From contig JBBHKE010000634.1 of assembly GCA_037447655.1 (NCBI GenBank), positions 5,001-68,406 on the forward strand: a stretch of DNA of 63,406 nt, given 5' to 3'. Numbering within the stretch: the stretch's first letter is position 1; each line of letters starts with the position of its first letter. Origin of the DNA: Zygnema cylindricum (taxonomy: Eukaryota > Streptophyta > Zygnematophyceae > Zygnematales > Zygnemataceae). The notes under the pieces were generated by a model, which had not been told where the DNA came from, did no database searches, and saw nothing but the letters and a program-made list of their open reading frames with translations. The position numbers and the translations under genes are program-made. Positions 46,222 through 56,963 of this stretch are shown here, piece after piece.

Positions 46222-48502
46222 TGCAATTATATGTCCTCCATTAGACTACAGTTTAAAGAAGCCTCTAGATTGTATTTAACTAACCCACATCGAGCCACAA
46301 CCACTGCAGCCTAAGAAGGCAAACTGACAATTTGACTGCACCCTAGTGGAGCTTGGAATCCTTTAAGTGTGTAGCAAAAAGAATCAACGAAAACGGCCAA
46401 CCAGCGGATAAGTTATGAGTCGGCAAAAATGCCAAGTTTATCTAAACTCTCAAAGGGAGAGATGTAATTATCTACCAAATTCTCTAAGTCCTAAATCACT
46501 CTCAAAACCCTTATCTATTGAAGTAAGAACCAATCAGGTCACTCTAGGGTACAGGAAAAGTACTATGGTCGATGTACTTTTTGTACGGCCTATGTACGCC
46601 AACCCCATTGAGTGGACGTGTGTCCACTTTTCACTTGTCTTTATGTTCGTCGGAATTCGTGCTACCAAATGTCATTCTTTCACGTGGCGCCACGTCATGC
46701 CACGTCCATTAACGCCAAAGTGACCATTCTGTGATCTTGGCAGTGATATACGCCGTCGGATTAAATCCAACATTAAATGTCCGCCGTCAAAACAAATGTC
46801 CGATTCATTTGTTTTCGTGCGAGATAATGTTTGCATTATATAATAATTGGTTATATGTTTCTCTGTTCGTCATTATGTTAATCGAATTCATGGTCGTAAC
46901 ACTGTTTAAATATATATCAATCCTAATGTATTATAACGGACTTCTACCACAGACTGGCTAGAGCTAACGGCTATGTTGTTTTTGAAATGTTAGTTTCGTG
47001 CGTAGGCCACATTTTGTGCGCACGCGACGTTTCGTGCAAATATTATTACCGGAAGTAATGTGGTTGTACAAATGGAGGTTCGAATGGATTTGTGGATTGG
47101 GGGAGTAAATGTATGAGTAAAAGAAATGGACGGCGGATTGCGACGCGATCCGACGTGAAATATACGAAATGTACGTCGCCGGTACGGAGCATCTAATTTG
47201 GACAAATGTACTTTATATGCGACAGGCGACGTTTATGACAAATGACGTGTACCTTATTTGTGACAATCCGCATTTAATGCAAAGGACGCATCCGCGGTAC
47301 GAAAATGATTTTGGTTGTACTATAATTATATTGGCAAGTGGATGTGAATTCGCTTCTCCATGTCGTGGGATATTTGACGACTCGCGTGGATTTCGTTTGG
47401 ATTTTGTGACCACGTGGCGCGACATCAAGGGTGCCGGATAAGAGCTACGGACGGCGGAAAAGGGCCGCCGCTATTTTTCAAATAGTGGGAAAGCGAAATC
47501 ACGTCAATCACACGATATATATTTTTGGACGGCCCGGATTATTTGACGAGATTCGTGGAGTCTTGTTGAGTTACACGCAATGACTCAGCATACAATTTTG
47601 TTGTCGGTGTAAATATTTGGTTCAACATTGTTTTGTCCTTTTGTGAATTAATTATTAGTGTACGTTTACTTAATTTGACATACTTTGAAGTATTCCGGTA
47701 TATCTACATTAGTTGAGGTAGTTGGTAGATAGCGTACGGCTTTTATGCCTCCGTACATTCAGCAGTAAGCTCTTGTATATATTTGTAGGACTTAGTCATT
47801 TCAGGACATAGGAACTTTTTGGACCAAAACTGTTTATGGTGATTTTTGGTAATTTTATCTGAGGATTACTCTCAGATCTGTTGGCAGAATTATCTGAAAT
47901 TCTGCATGTGTGTTCCTCTTTGTATTTTTAATATTGTCACAGATTTGCAGGTCTATTGTGTGCCTGGTCTGTGTTTTACTTCATTGTGAAGTTAGTCTGT
48001 TTTATCAAAGTTCTGGCAGACTGTTTTTCTGCAACTTTGACTAGATGATGTGATCACTCTGTTTATTATATTTGTCTGAAACTTTGTGAGATTATTCTAT
48101 ATCCTAAATACTATCTGTTAATGAAGTTTCAGCTTGTTTTGTTGTTTCTGTAAAATTCTGTGTTGAATCAAAGTAGGCTGTTTTTGGGTAGTCTGTGGTG
48201 CTTCCGAGGGTAAATCCATGGCTGAAAATGGCTATGGACAACAGGCTACGCCGCGCTATGTCGGTCGGAGGTTCAAGTCCTGCTAGACTCAACCTTTTGT
48301 TGAGAGTGACATAAGTCACTTCTTAGCCCTGCCTACTTAAGCTAGGACAGCCATGGCTCAGCCACCCTCTCTATCCCTCAATGACTACGACAAGTATGGT
48401 GGGTAGGAGAGGAGGTGGAGGCAGGCTGTCTGCCTTTTTCTTCCTTCTATTTGTACTAAATTTGGACCTAGAAAATACCATATAAAACTAATAATTTCAG
48501 CA
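46222..48502 (-). repeat. copA4 3' LTR, split by F3
   Basis: LTR parts are 46222-46973 and 48249-48502. Plus-sense ends are TGCAATTATATG and AATTTCAGCA, the latter next to the CTCCCC polypurine complement. F3 splits it within the tRNA-like segment. Confidence 0.88.
46974..48243 (+). repeat. F3: F-family solo LTR, duplication GGCTA
   Basis: This 1270-bp LTR begins TGTTGTTTTTGAAA and ends GCTATGGACAACA. GGCTA at 46969-46973 and 48244-48248 is the target duplication. No internal sequence remains. Confidence 0.92.
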
Positions 48503-50609
48503 CTCCCCTAATTTTCTAGTCTAATTTAAATTTCAGTTTTAATCCACATTTTTCTCTGCAATATTTTAACTTCAGAGAAGGCACCGGTTTTGTCATCATA
48601 TCAACTACCATTTCCTCATCAAATATATATACAAGATTCACGATTTTATTGTTAACTTTTTCTCCTACAAAACTTAATCTTATGTCCATATCTTTAGCCT
48701 TAAAATGATGTTTTGGATTAGATGCAATTGCAATGGCACCTTGATTATCATTAAACACTTCATGCACTCCCTCCTTCGTATACCCAGTTCTTGCAGCAAA
48801 GACTTGATCCACATCAATTCTTTCACAGCAGAACAAGAGGCCATGTACTCAACCTCCATAGTAGACTGAGCCACCACCTTTGTTGCTTACTGCTCGAACA
48901 GCAAGCACCTTCCCCCACATACAACACATACCCAGAAGTGCATCTTCTCATAGGTGCGCCCCAAAACAGGCATCACTCCAAGTAGTGATGTCAGTGTGCT
49001 CCCCTCCCAAATGCAACCATAACTCTCTGGTTCCTACCAAATATCACATAACTCTCTTGGCTGCCTCCCAGTCTCTCTTCGTAGGATCATTAAGACTCCT
49101 ACTGAGTACTCCAACTGCTGGCGCTATGTCGGGCATGGTATAATTCATGAAATAGATTAAACTTCCTATAACTTGTGTATAAGGGATAGACTTGATACAC
49201 TCTCTCTCCTTTGGACTCATCTGATCATCTAAGATCATCACTCCTCCTTGTACACTCCCATCAATTACTTTTTTCAAGTCCATAGGAGTGGTACAACTGT
49301 TAGCATTTTCCATCTGGAATTTCTCAAGTATGTTACCTATTGCTACTTTCTGAGTAAGTCTGATAATCTTCTTCCCCTTATCTCTCTCTATTTGAATCCC
49401 CAAAATATATCTTGCCTCCCCTAAATCCTTCATATCAAACCTACTTCTAAGATATTTCTTTAATTATCGATTTTTTCCAAAGATTTACTCAATACAAGCA
49501 GATCATCCACATAGATTGCAATAAAAATGACACCATTCTCATCTTCAAACATATAGATAGAATGGTTAGAGCTGATCTGGATATGTCCTAGACCGGTGAG
49601 AAACTCATCTAGTTTCTTATTCCACTGTTGCGGAGCCTGTTTCAGTCCATATAAGGACTTTATGAGCCTACAAACTTTGCTCTCTTCTCCTTCTTCCACC
49701 AACCCCTCGGGTTGCCTCGTGAAAATTTCTTCCTCTAACTCACCATAAAGAAAAGCAGTCTTAATGTCCATTTGGTGTATTTCCATGTCTTCCGTTGCTG
49801 CCATACTGAGGAGAATCCTTACTAATGGGAACCGAACTTATGGAGCAAAGGTCTTCTCATAGTCAATGCCCTCCGTTTGGGTGAACCCTTTCGCTACCAA
49901 TCAAGCCTTATATCTCTCAATGGTATTATCTAGGTTTAGTGTTAGTTTAAATACCCATTAACACCCAATATGTTTTTTGCTGGAGGAGAATCCGCTAGTT
50001 CCCAAGTATTGACTTCCATGATGGAGGCCATCTCATAATTTATGGCTCTAATCCATCTTTCTTTCTCCGGACTATTCACTGACTCCGAGTAAGACTGAGG
50101 CTCATCTAGGTGAGATAGCTAAGTTACCTTATGAGCGGCCTGTTTTTCCTGTATCGTTTTGCTGCTCGTTCTCCCTCTCTCAAACTCCGAAGGTGGAATG
50201 GATGGAAGTCTTGGATTTCTCCTCACTGTCTAATTGGCTCCCCTGTCCATAGAAGCCGGTTCTGGTCCCACGTCTTCTATCTCCTCAAAGTCCATAGGGG
50301 TATGTGAGATTTCCGGTGAGTCTTTAAATCTGGAATCTCCCTTGAATCTACAATCACGGTTCCACTTATATCCCTTTCAAGAATGACCGAGTTCTCTTCA
50401 CTTTCGGACTCAAATCTGATTCTTATCTTCTTTGTATATTTGATGGGGTCAAATGACTTCCCTTCATCCATGACAACTAAGTGTTTAACTAACATGATAT
50501 CTTTCTTTGCTAAGTCATAGATTCTATATCCCTTAACATCCTCATCATATCCCACAAAGTATCCAGGTTTTCCCTTAGCATCTAGTTTCTAGATTTTCCT
50601 ATCTGTGTC
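48503..50609 (-). pseudogene. copA4 RT-RNase H and integrase C-terminus remnant
   Basis: On the minus strand from 50609: KLDAKGKPGYFVGYDEDVKG (with a stop), YDLAKKDIMLVKHLVVMDEG, then a linker. RT blocks start near 50080. DIKTAFLYGELEEEIF is at about 49770 and AIYVDDLLVLSKS near 49520 is intact. KDLGEARYILGIQIERDKGK and NSCTTPMDLKK follow. RNase H has TMEVEYMASCSAVKELMWIK, NPKHHFKAKDMDIRLSFVGE and MVVDMMTKPVPS. Frameshifts and stops occur near 49460, 49040 and 48680-48840. Confidence 0.85.
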
Positions 50610-50614
50610 AAGAC

Positions 50615-51613
50615 TGTTGAAATCACTAGATTAAGGGGAGGTATTTTCCAGGTCTTATTTAAACTAAGAAAGAAAAGAAAAGTAGAGGCAACTTGTCTCC
50701 ACCTTCTCTCTCTGACCCCCACACTTATTGTAGTCGATGAAGGAAAGAGAGGGCGGTGGAGCCATGGCTGCCTTAGCTCCATAAGCAGGGCTTAAGAGTG
50801 ACCTAAGTCACTCTCAACTAAAAAAGGTTGAGTACGGCAGGACTCCAACCTCCGACCGGTAGGGCGAGGCGTAGCCGTCAACCCTTACTTGTCTGTCGTA
50901 GTAGTTCGTTAGGATACATAGGGTTCGATAGCTATTGAAATATTAGCTATAGCATTAATCCGATTAACTGAATACCAAACTAAAGACATAAAGACTAGTT
51001 TGGTTTTAGTACACACGAAACAAATGTTCCGGACATTTGCTATTTTCGACGGCGAACAGTAAAAGTCAATTTAGGATCCAACGGCCCGCACCATCGCTGG
51101 GATCCCGGTATGGCCGTCTTGGCAATTTGCGGATGTAACATGACCTATCGACACGTGGCAAGATATCATTGGGAAGCGGGAATCCGGGGGAGCATAAGGG
51201 CAAGTCCAAAGGAGACAGACGTCTCCTCCATGGCCTTGTCGTACACCAGCGGTACAGAAAGTACATCGGGCATAGTACTTGTCTGTACTGAACAAGCTTC
51301 TGATTGGTTCGTACATCAGTAGATAGGGGTTGTGAGAGGGGTTTAGAACTTAGAGAACTGAGGAGGTAGCTGCCTCTCTCCGAACAAGCTTGTATAAATA
51401 TTGGCATCGTTGCCGCTTGATAATAAATCGCCTGGGAGGCGTTTTCAGTGATTCTTTTTGCTGTGGTCTCAGGGAAGGCCAGACTGCACAGGGGTGCAGT
51501 CCAGTTATCTAAGTATCTGCTAGGATAGTAGTTGCTTTTGTTGAAAGTGGGTTACTCAAAAACTACCTAGAGGCTTCCTCATTCTTGGTCGAAATGGAGG
51601 ACACAGAATTGCA
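50615..51613 (+). repeat. copA3 5' LTR
   Basis: It starts TGTTGAAATC and ends ACAGAATTGCA. The gag ATG at 51594-51596 is inside it, 20 nt from its end. Compared with the 3' LTR, many differences are C/T or G/A changes. The first of the two 3'-terminal hairpins is damaged here (GTCTCAGGGAAGGCC). Confidence 0.93.
51151..51400 (+). promoter_or_regulatory. copA3 LTR promoter elements: G-box and TATA box
   Basis: ACACGTGGCA at 51151-51160 contains a G-box/ABRE-type CACGTG core. TATAAATA at 51393-51400 lies about 240 bp downstream and about 210 bp before the LTR end, so transcription probably starts near 51425. The same pair recurs in the copB LTRs, for example 18002 and 18247. Confidence 0.6.
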
Positions 51614-54600
51614 GGTTATGGGCCCACCCTTTAGGGTACCCATATTCAACAGATCTGGATTCATTTACTGGGAAGCTATGATGACAGGGGCATTATGTGA
51701 GAAACGATACTAGGGTCTTGTTAGTGGACAATTGAAACGTCCATCTCAAGGAACTCTACCAGGGTTAAGAGGAGTGAGGTATTTTGCAGCAAGATCTGCT
51801 CCAACGGAGGAGACAGATGATGGGGACAGCAGTGTGTCCGAAAAAGGAAAGGAGACACCTCTCACTCCTATTGCCATGGCACCTGGAGCGGTAGCCGTGA
51901 AGACCAAGGAAAACGACCTTCATATGTGGGAGTACACCAACATGAATGCAAGGCACTTCATTTTGAGGCACCTCACCCAAGTGTTGGCAACTTCTCACCT
52001 TAAAATCTTCAAGGCTGAGGAGTTCTGGATGACCTTAGTGGTGATCTATAGAGCTGGCACCATTCAGGAGCTTCAGCTGGTTGAGCAAAGGCTGATCAGT
52101 TACACTTTCAAAGAAGGAAAGATATTGGACTATTGCACCGATCTCTCTTGTCTATACATAGAGATGGAGAGTGCCGGATGGACAGGCACTATGAAGATAA
52201 AAGTTAACACTCTCATCATGAAGTTGCCGGAGGAGTATGAAAATATAGTGTACTGAGTGCAACAAATGGATGATAGTGCTTCAAAGTGGAGCACCGTGGT
52301 TTGAATGATACTTGTACAGGAAAACACTATTGAGATCCGAAGAGGAGGAAAGAGCGTGCAAGCTCTGGCTGCCAGAACTGACCGGTGGAGGAAGGATTCG
52401 AAGAAGCCGTACCACAGCTTCAAAGGGGAAAAAGATCAATCTGGAGAACCGAGGACTCCAAAGGGCCTTTGTCATTTATGAAAATAGCCGGGGCACTTAA
52501 TAGTTGATTGCATCAAGCTATCGGAGTTGAGGCTCCAAGAAAATCGTGGAGATAGTTCTTTTAAAGGGAAGAAAAAAGCACTTGTGGTCACACGAGTGAA
52601 AGGAGAGACCGAGGATGACGTGTCCTCAGAGGAGGAGGATGGGGAGCTCTTTCTTGACGAGAATCTAGATGAGAAGGAGATCCCTTGAAAACAGAAGTAT
52701 GCCCTTTGAGCCATTCGTGAAGCACCAGAGGAGGGATGGATCATCGACTCAGGTGCATCCATGCATATGTGTCGTGACAAGCACCTCTTCACCAAGCTAA
52801 GAAAGATCCCTACTGTGGAAATAGAGTATGGGGATGGGAGAGTAGTTACCACAGATCTAGTGGGATCTGTAGATCTGAAAGTCTTAGTGGAGGGTAAGAC
52901 CTCTATTCTCACCTTCTCAGATGTGCTCTACATTCCTCAATTGAGTAAGAATCTTGTGTCTACTTCTGTATTAGATGACAAGGATTTTGATACCTTCACT
53001 AGAAAGGGAGTCTTTAGAGCTAAGTATGGAGATGAAGTCTACTTCACAGCTGATAAGGGTAGCTAAGGAATGTTTAGGCTTAACCTCAGTAATGAAAAGA
53101 AGATTGCTTACTATGGTGGTGTTCCGAGCTTGATGATCTGGCATAAGCGTTTGGGACATGTGCATTTTGATAGACTGAGGGAAATGAAGTAGCAGGGTGT
53201 AGTAGAGGGCATTCAGTTTGGGGATAATAAAATGATGGATGATTTTAGTGGCTCTGACCAAGGTAAGGCTCACAGGCTGCCCTTTCCCAAAACTGTCACA
53301 TAAAGAGGTGAGAAAGTACTAGATCTGGTCCACAGAGATATCTGGGGACCAGCAAGAGTACATTTGGTTGGGGGGAAGAGGTATATGCTGACAATTACGG
53401 ATGACTGGTCTAGATATTCTACAGTCTATTTCCTAAAGACAAAGTATGAAACACCAAAGTACTTCAAAGAATACAAAGCCTAGAGTGAGAAGTTGCACAG
53501 AACCCCCATTAAGCGAATAAGGAGTGATAATGGGGGAGAGTACACCTCTAACCAGTTTGAGCAATACTTGAAAGATGAGGAAGTTCAGCATTAGAAAATT
53601 GTACCGAATAATCCAAAACAAAATAGGGTAGGTGAGAGGTTAAACCGGACTTTGGGAGATATTGTATGTAGTATGTTGGCTGACAAGAAAATAAGAAGAA
53701 GATTTTGGGCAAAAGCCATAAACTGTGCTAACTACAGTAAGAATAGAGTCCTCACTACAACCATAAAATGAATGACATCTTATTAGAGATGGGTTGGAAA
53801 AAAACCGAATATTTCTCACTTGAAAGTATTCGCTAGTCATGTTTACAGTCTTGACAGAGATAAGAAAAACTAGAAACTAGATGCAAAAGGAAAACTGCGA
53901 TATTTTGTGGGATATGATGAGGATGTCAAAGGATATAGAGTCAATGACTTAGCAAAACAAGATATTATTCTGGTAAAGCATCTAGTTGTCATGGATGAAA
54001 GAAAGTCATTATATCCCTTCAAATACACTAAGAAAATAAGAATTGGTTTTGAGTCCGAGAGTGAGGAGGATTGAGATCTTCCCAGAAGAGACACAAGTGA
54101 AAAGATGATTGCTGATTCAAGGGGGATCTAATATGGGGGAAATATACCGGCATCTCCTCATATTCCTATACACTCTAAGGAGAAAGAGGAAGATGAGACG
54201 GAACCGGTTTCCCTGGATTGGGGAGCTGATGAGACAGTACAGAAGAATCCAAGACTTCCCTCCATTCCAGCCTCTGACTTTGAGGGAGGACGAAGGAGCA
54301 GCAAAAGGCTACAAGAAAAACAGGCTGCTCACAAGGTAACAAAGCTATCTCACCTAGATGAGCCTCAATCATACTCAGAGGCAATGGTCAGTCCGAAGAA
54401 AGATAGATGGGTCAGAGCCACAAATGATGAGATGGCTTCAATCATGGTAGTCAATACATAGGAGCTGGTGGACTGTCCTCCACATAGAAATCCCATTGGG
54501 TGCAAATGGGTGTTTAAACTAAAATGGAACCCAGACAATACCATTGATAGATATAAGGCTCGGTTAGTAGCAAATGGGTTCACTCAAAAAGAGGGAATAG

Positions 54601-55895
54601 ATTATGAGGAGACCTTTGCTTCGGTGGTTCGATTCCCATTTGTAAGGATTCTCTTTAGTCTAGCGGCAGCATGAGACATTGAAATACACCAGATGAATAT
54701 TAAAACCGCCTTCCTCAACAATGAACTAGAGGAAGAAATCTTCATGCGACAACCCGAGGGATTTGTAGAGGAGGGAGAGAAGAGTAAAGTCTGTAGACTC
54801 ATAAAGTCCTTATATGGAGTGAAGCAGGCTCACACGCAATCGAATAAGAAACTAGATTAGTTTCTCACCAATCTCGGATATCTCGGATAGTTCTGACCAA
54901 TCTATTTACATGTTTCAAGATGTGAATGGTGTTATTTTCATTGCAATTTATGTGGATGATATGCTGGTGTTAAGTAAGTATATGGAAAAGATCAATAAGC
55001 TAAGGAAAGATTTTAGAAGCAGATTTGACATGAAGGATTTAGGGGAGGCAAAATACATATTGGGAATTCAAATGGAAAGAGATAGGAAGAAGCGGATTAT
55101 CAGACATACTCAAAAAGAAACTTTAGGAAATATGCTTGAGAAATTCCATATGGAAAAGACAAACAGTTGTACCACTCTCATGGACTTGAAGAAAGTAAGT
55201 GATGAGAGTTTAGAAGGAGGAGTGATAATCTTAGATGATCAGATGAGTCCAGAAGAAAGGCAGTTTATAAAGTCTATTCCTTAGAAATAGGTTGTAGGAA
55301 GTTTAATCTACTTTATAAATTGTACCAGACGAGATATAGTAGCAGCATTTGGAGTCCTCAGTAAGAGTCTTAATGATCCTAGGAAGAGAGATTGGGAGGC
55401 AGCCAAGAGAGTTATGATATACTTGGTGGGAACTAGGGATTTGTGGTTGCATTTGGGAGGGGAGCACACAGACATAACTACTTGGAGTGATGCCAGTTAT
55501 GGGGATGCACCTATGAGAAGATGCACTGGATGTGTGTTATATGTGGGGGAAGGTGCTTCCTGTTGGAGTAGCAAACAACATAAGGTGGTTGCTTAGTCCA
55601 CTATTGAGGCTGAGTACATGGCCTCTTGTTCACCTGTGAAAGAGCTGATGTGGGTGAAGTCCTTGTTGCAAGAATTGGGGTACATGAAAAAGGGAGTACA
55701 TGAAGTGCTTTGTGACAATCAAGCTGCAATTGCAATTGCAGCCAATCCAAAACACCATTTCAAAGCTAAACATATGGATATAAGATTGAGCTTTCTGAGG
55801 GAAAAAGTGGAAAATAAAATTGTGAATTTGGTATATAGAAGTGATGGGGAAATGGTGGCTAATATGATGACAAAGCCTGTACCGTCTCCCTAGCT
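51594..55895 (+). pseudogene. copA3 gag-pol remnant
   Basis: The N-terminus MEDTELQVMGPP spans LTR end and primer site. Gag is open at 51732-52256 (ARHFILRHLTQVLATSHLKI, VNTLIMKLPEEYENIVY). The knuckle near 52470 has stops inside. The protease site WIIDSGASMHMC near 52738 is intact. Integrase has HRDIWGP (about 53333), SDNGGEYTSNQFE (about 53524) and GERLNRTLGD (about 53633). RT has CKWVFKLKWNPDNTIDRYKA, TAFLNNELEEEIFMRQPEGF and AIYVDDMLVLSKY (about 54945). RNase H has EAEYMASCSPVKELMWVKSL, DNQAAIAIAANPKHHFKAKH and MMTKPVPSP. About fifteen stops or shifts are visible, several of them TGA or TAG where relatives have CGA, CAA or TGG. Confidence 0.9.
51614..51628 (+). other. Primer binding site pairing with tRNA-iMet anticodon arm
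   Basis: GGTTATGGGCCCACC follows the LTR with no gap. It is the exact complement of GGUGGGCCCAUAACC, the anticodon stem-loop of plant initiator tRNA-Met as I recall its sequence, and not of the tRNA 3' end. Drosophila copia is known to use a half-tRNA-iMet primer in this way. The same site stands at 18479-18493 (copB1) and, on the minus strand, at 30972-30986 (copB2) and 60069-60083 (copA4). Confidence 0.85.
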
Positions 55896-55960
55896 AAAGT
55901 ATTGAAGAGAAAAATGTGGATTAAAAGAGAAATTTAAATTAGACTAGAAAATAAGGGGAG

Positions 55961-56958
55961 TGTTGAAATCGATAGATTTAGGGGAGGTATTTTCTAGGTC
56001 TTAATTAAACTAAGAAATAAAAGAAAAGTAGAAGCAACTTGTCTCCACCTTCTTTCTCTGACCCCCATACTTGTTGTAGTCACTGAAAGAAAGAGAGGGC
56101 GGTGGAGCCATGGCTGCCTTAGCTCCATAAGCAAGGCTTAAGAGTGACCTAAGTCACTCTCAACTAAAAAAGGTTGAGTCCGGCATGACTCGAACCTCCG
56201 ACCGGTAGGGCGAGGCGTAGCCGTCAACCCTTACCAGTCTGTCGTAGTAGTCCATTAGGATACATAGGGTTCGATAGCTATTTAAATATTAGCTATAACA
56301 TTAATTCGATTAACGGAATACCAAACTAAAGACATAGAGACTAGTTTGGTTTTAGTACGCACGAAACAAATGTACAGGACATTTGCTATTTTCGACGGCG
56401 AACAGTAAAAGCCGGTTTAGGATCCAACCGCCCGCACCATCGCCAGGATCCCTCTATGGCCGTCTTGGCGGTTTGCGGATGTAACATGACCTATCGACAC
56501 GTGGCAAGATATCATTGGGAAGCGGGAATCCGGGGGAGCATAAGGGAAAGTCCAAAGGAGACGGACGTCCCCTCCATGGCCTTGTCGTACACCAGCCGTA
56601 CAGAAAGTACTTCGGGCATAATACTTGTCTGTACTGAACAATCTTCTGATTGGTTCATACATCAGTAGATAGGGGTTGTGAGAGGGGTTTAGAACTTAGA
56701 GAACTGAGGAGGTAGCTGCCTCTCTCCGAACAAGCTTCTATAAATATTGGCATCGTTCCCGCTTCATAATTAATCGCCTGGGAGGCGTTTTCAGTGATTC
56801 TTTTTGCTGTGGACTCAGGGGAGTCCAGACTGCACACGGGTGCAGTCAAGTTATCTAAGTATCTGCTAGGATAGCAGTTTTTTCGTTGAAAGTGGGTTAG
56901 ACAAAAACTACATAGAGGCTTCCTCATTCTTGGTCTAAATGGAGGACATAGAATTGCA
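55961..56958 (+). repeat. copA3 3' LTR
   Basis: It starts TGTTGAAATC after the purine tract and ends ATAGAATTGCA. It keeps all three R/U5 hairpins as perfect stems. Confidence 0.93.
56775..56847 (+). promoter_or_regulatory. Three consecutive perfect hairpins in the LTR R/U5 region
   Basis: CGCCT-GGG-AGGCG (56775-56787), GGACTC-AGGG-GAGTCC (56811-56826) and GACTGCAC-ACGG-GTGCAGTC (56828-56847) lie downstream of the TATA box, so they would be in the RNA leader. The copB3 LTR has changed stems but similar AGGG loops (about 57845-57925). Packaging, dimerisation or polyadenylation roles are possible but not shown. Confidence 0.65.
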
Positions 56959-56963
56959 AAGAC

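Larger units (their letters stand above)
50615..56958 (+). mobile_element. copA3: full-length Ty1/copia element, duplication AAGAC
   Basis: This 6344-bp element has LTRs 50615-51613 and 55961-56958, a primer site at 51614-51628 and a purine tract AATAAGGGGAG ending at 55960. AAGAC at 50610-50614 and 56959-56963 flanks it, and removing it restores the copA4 integrase frame. The LTRs differ at scattered positions, roughly one in twenty by eye. It is the most complete element in the window but not intact. Confidence 0.95.
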
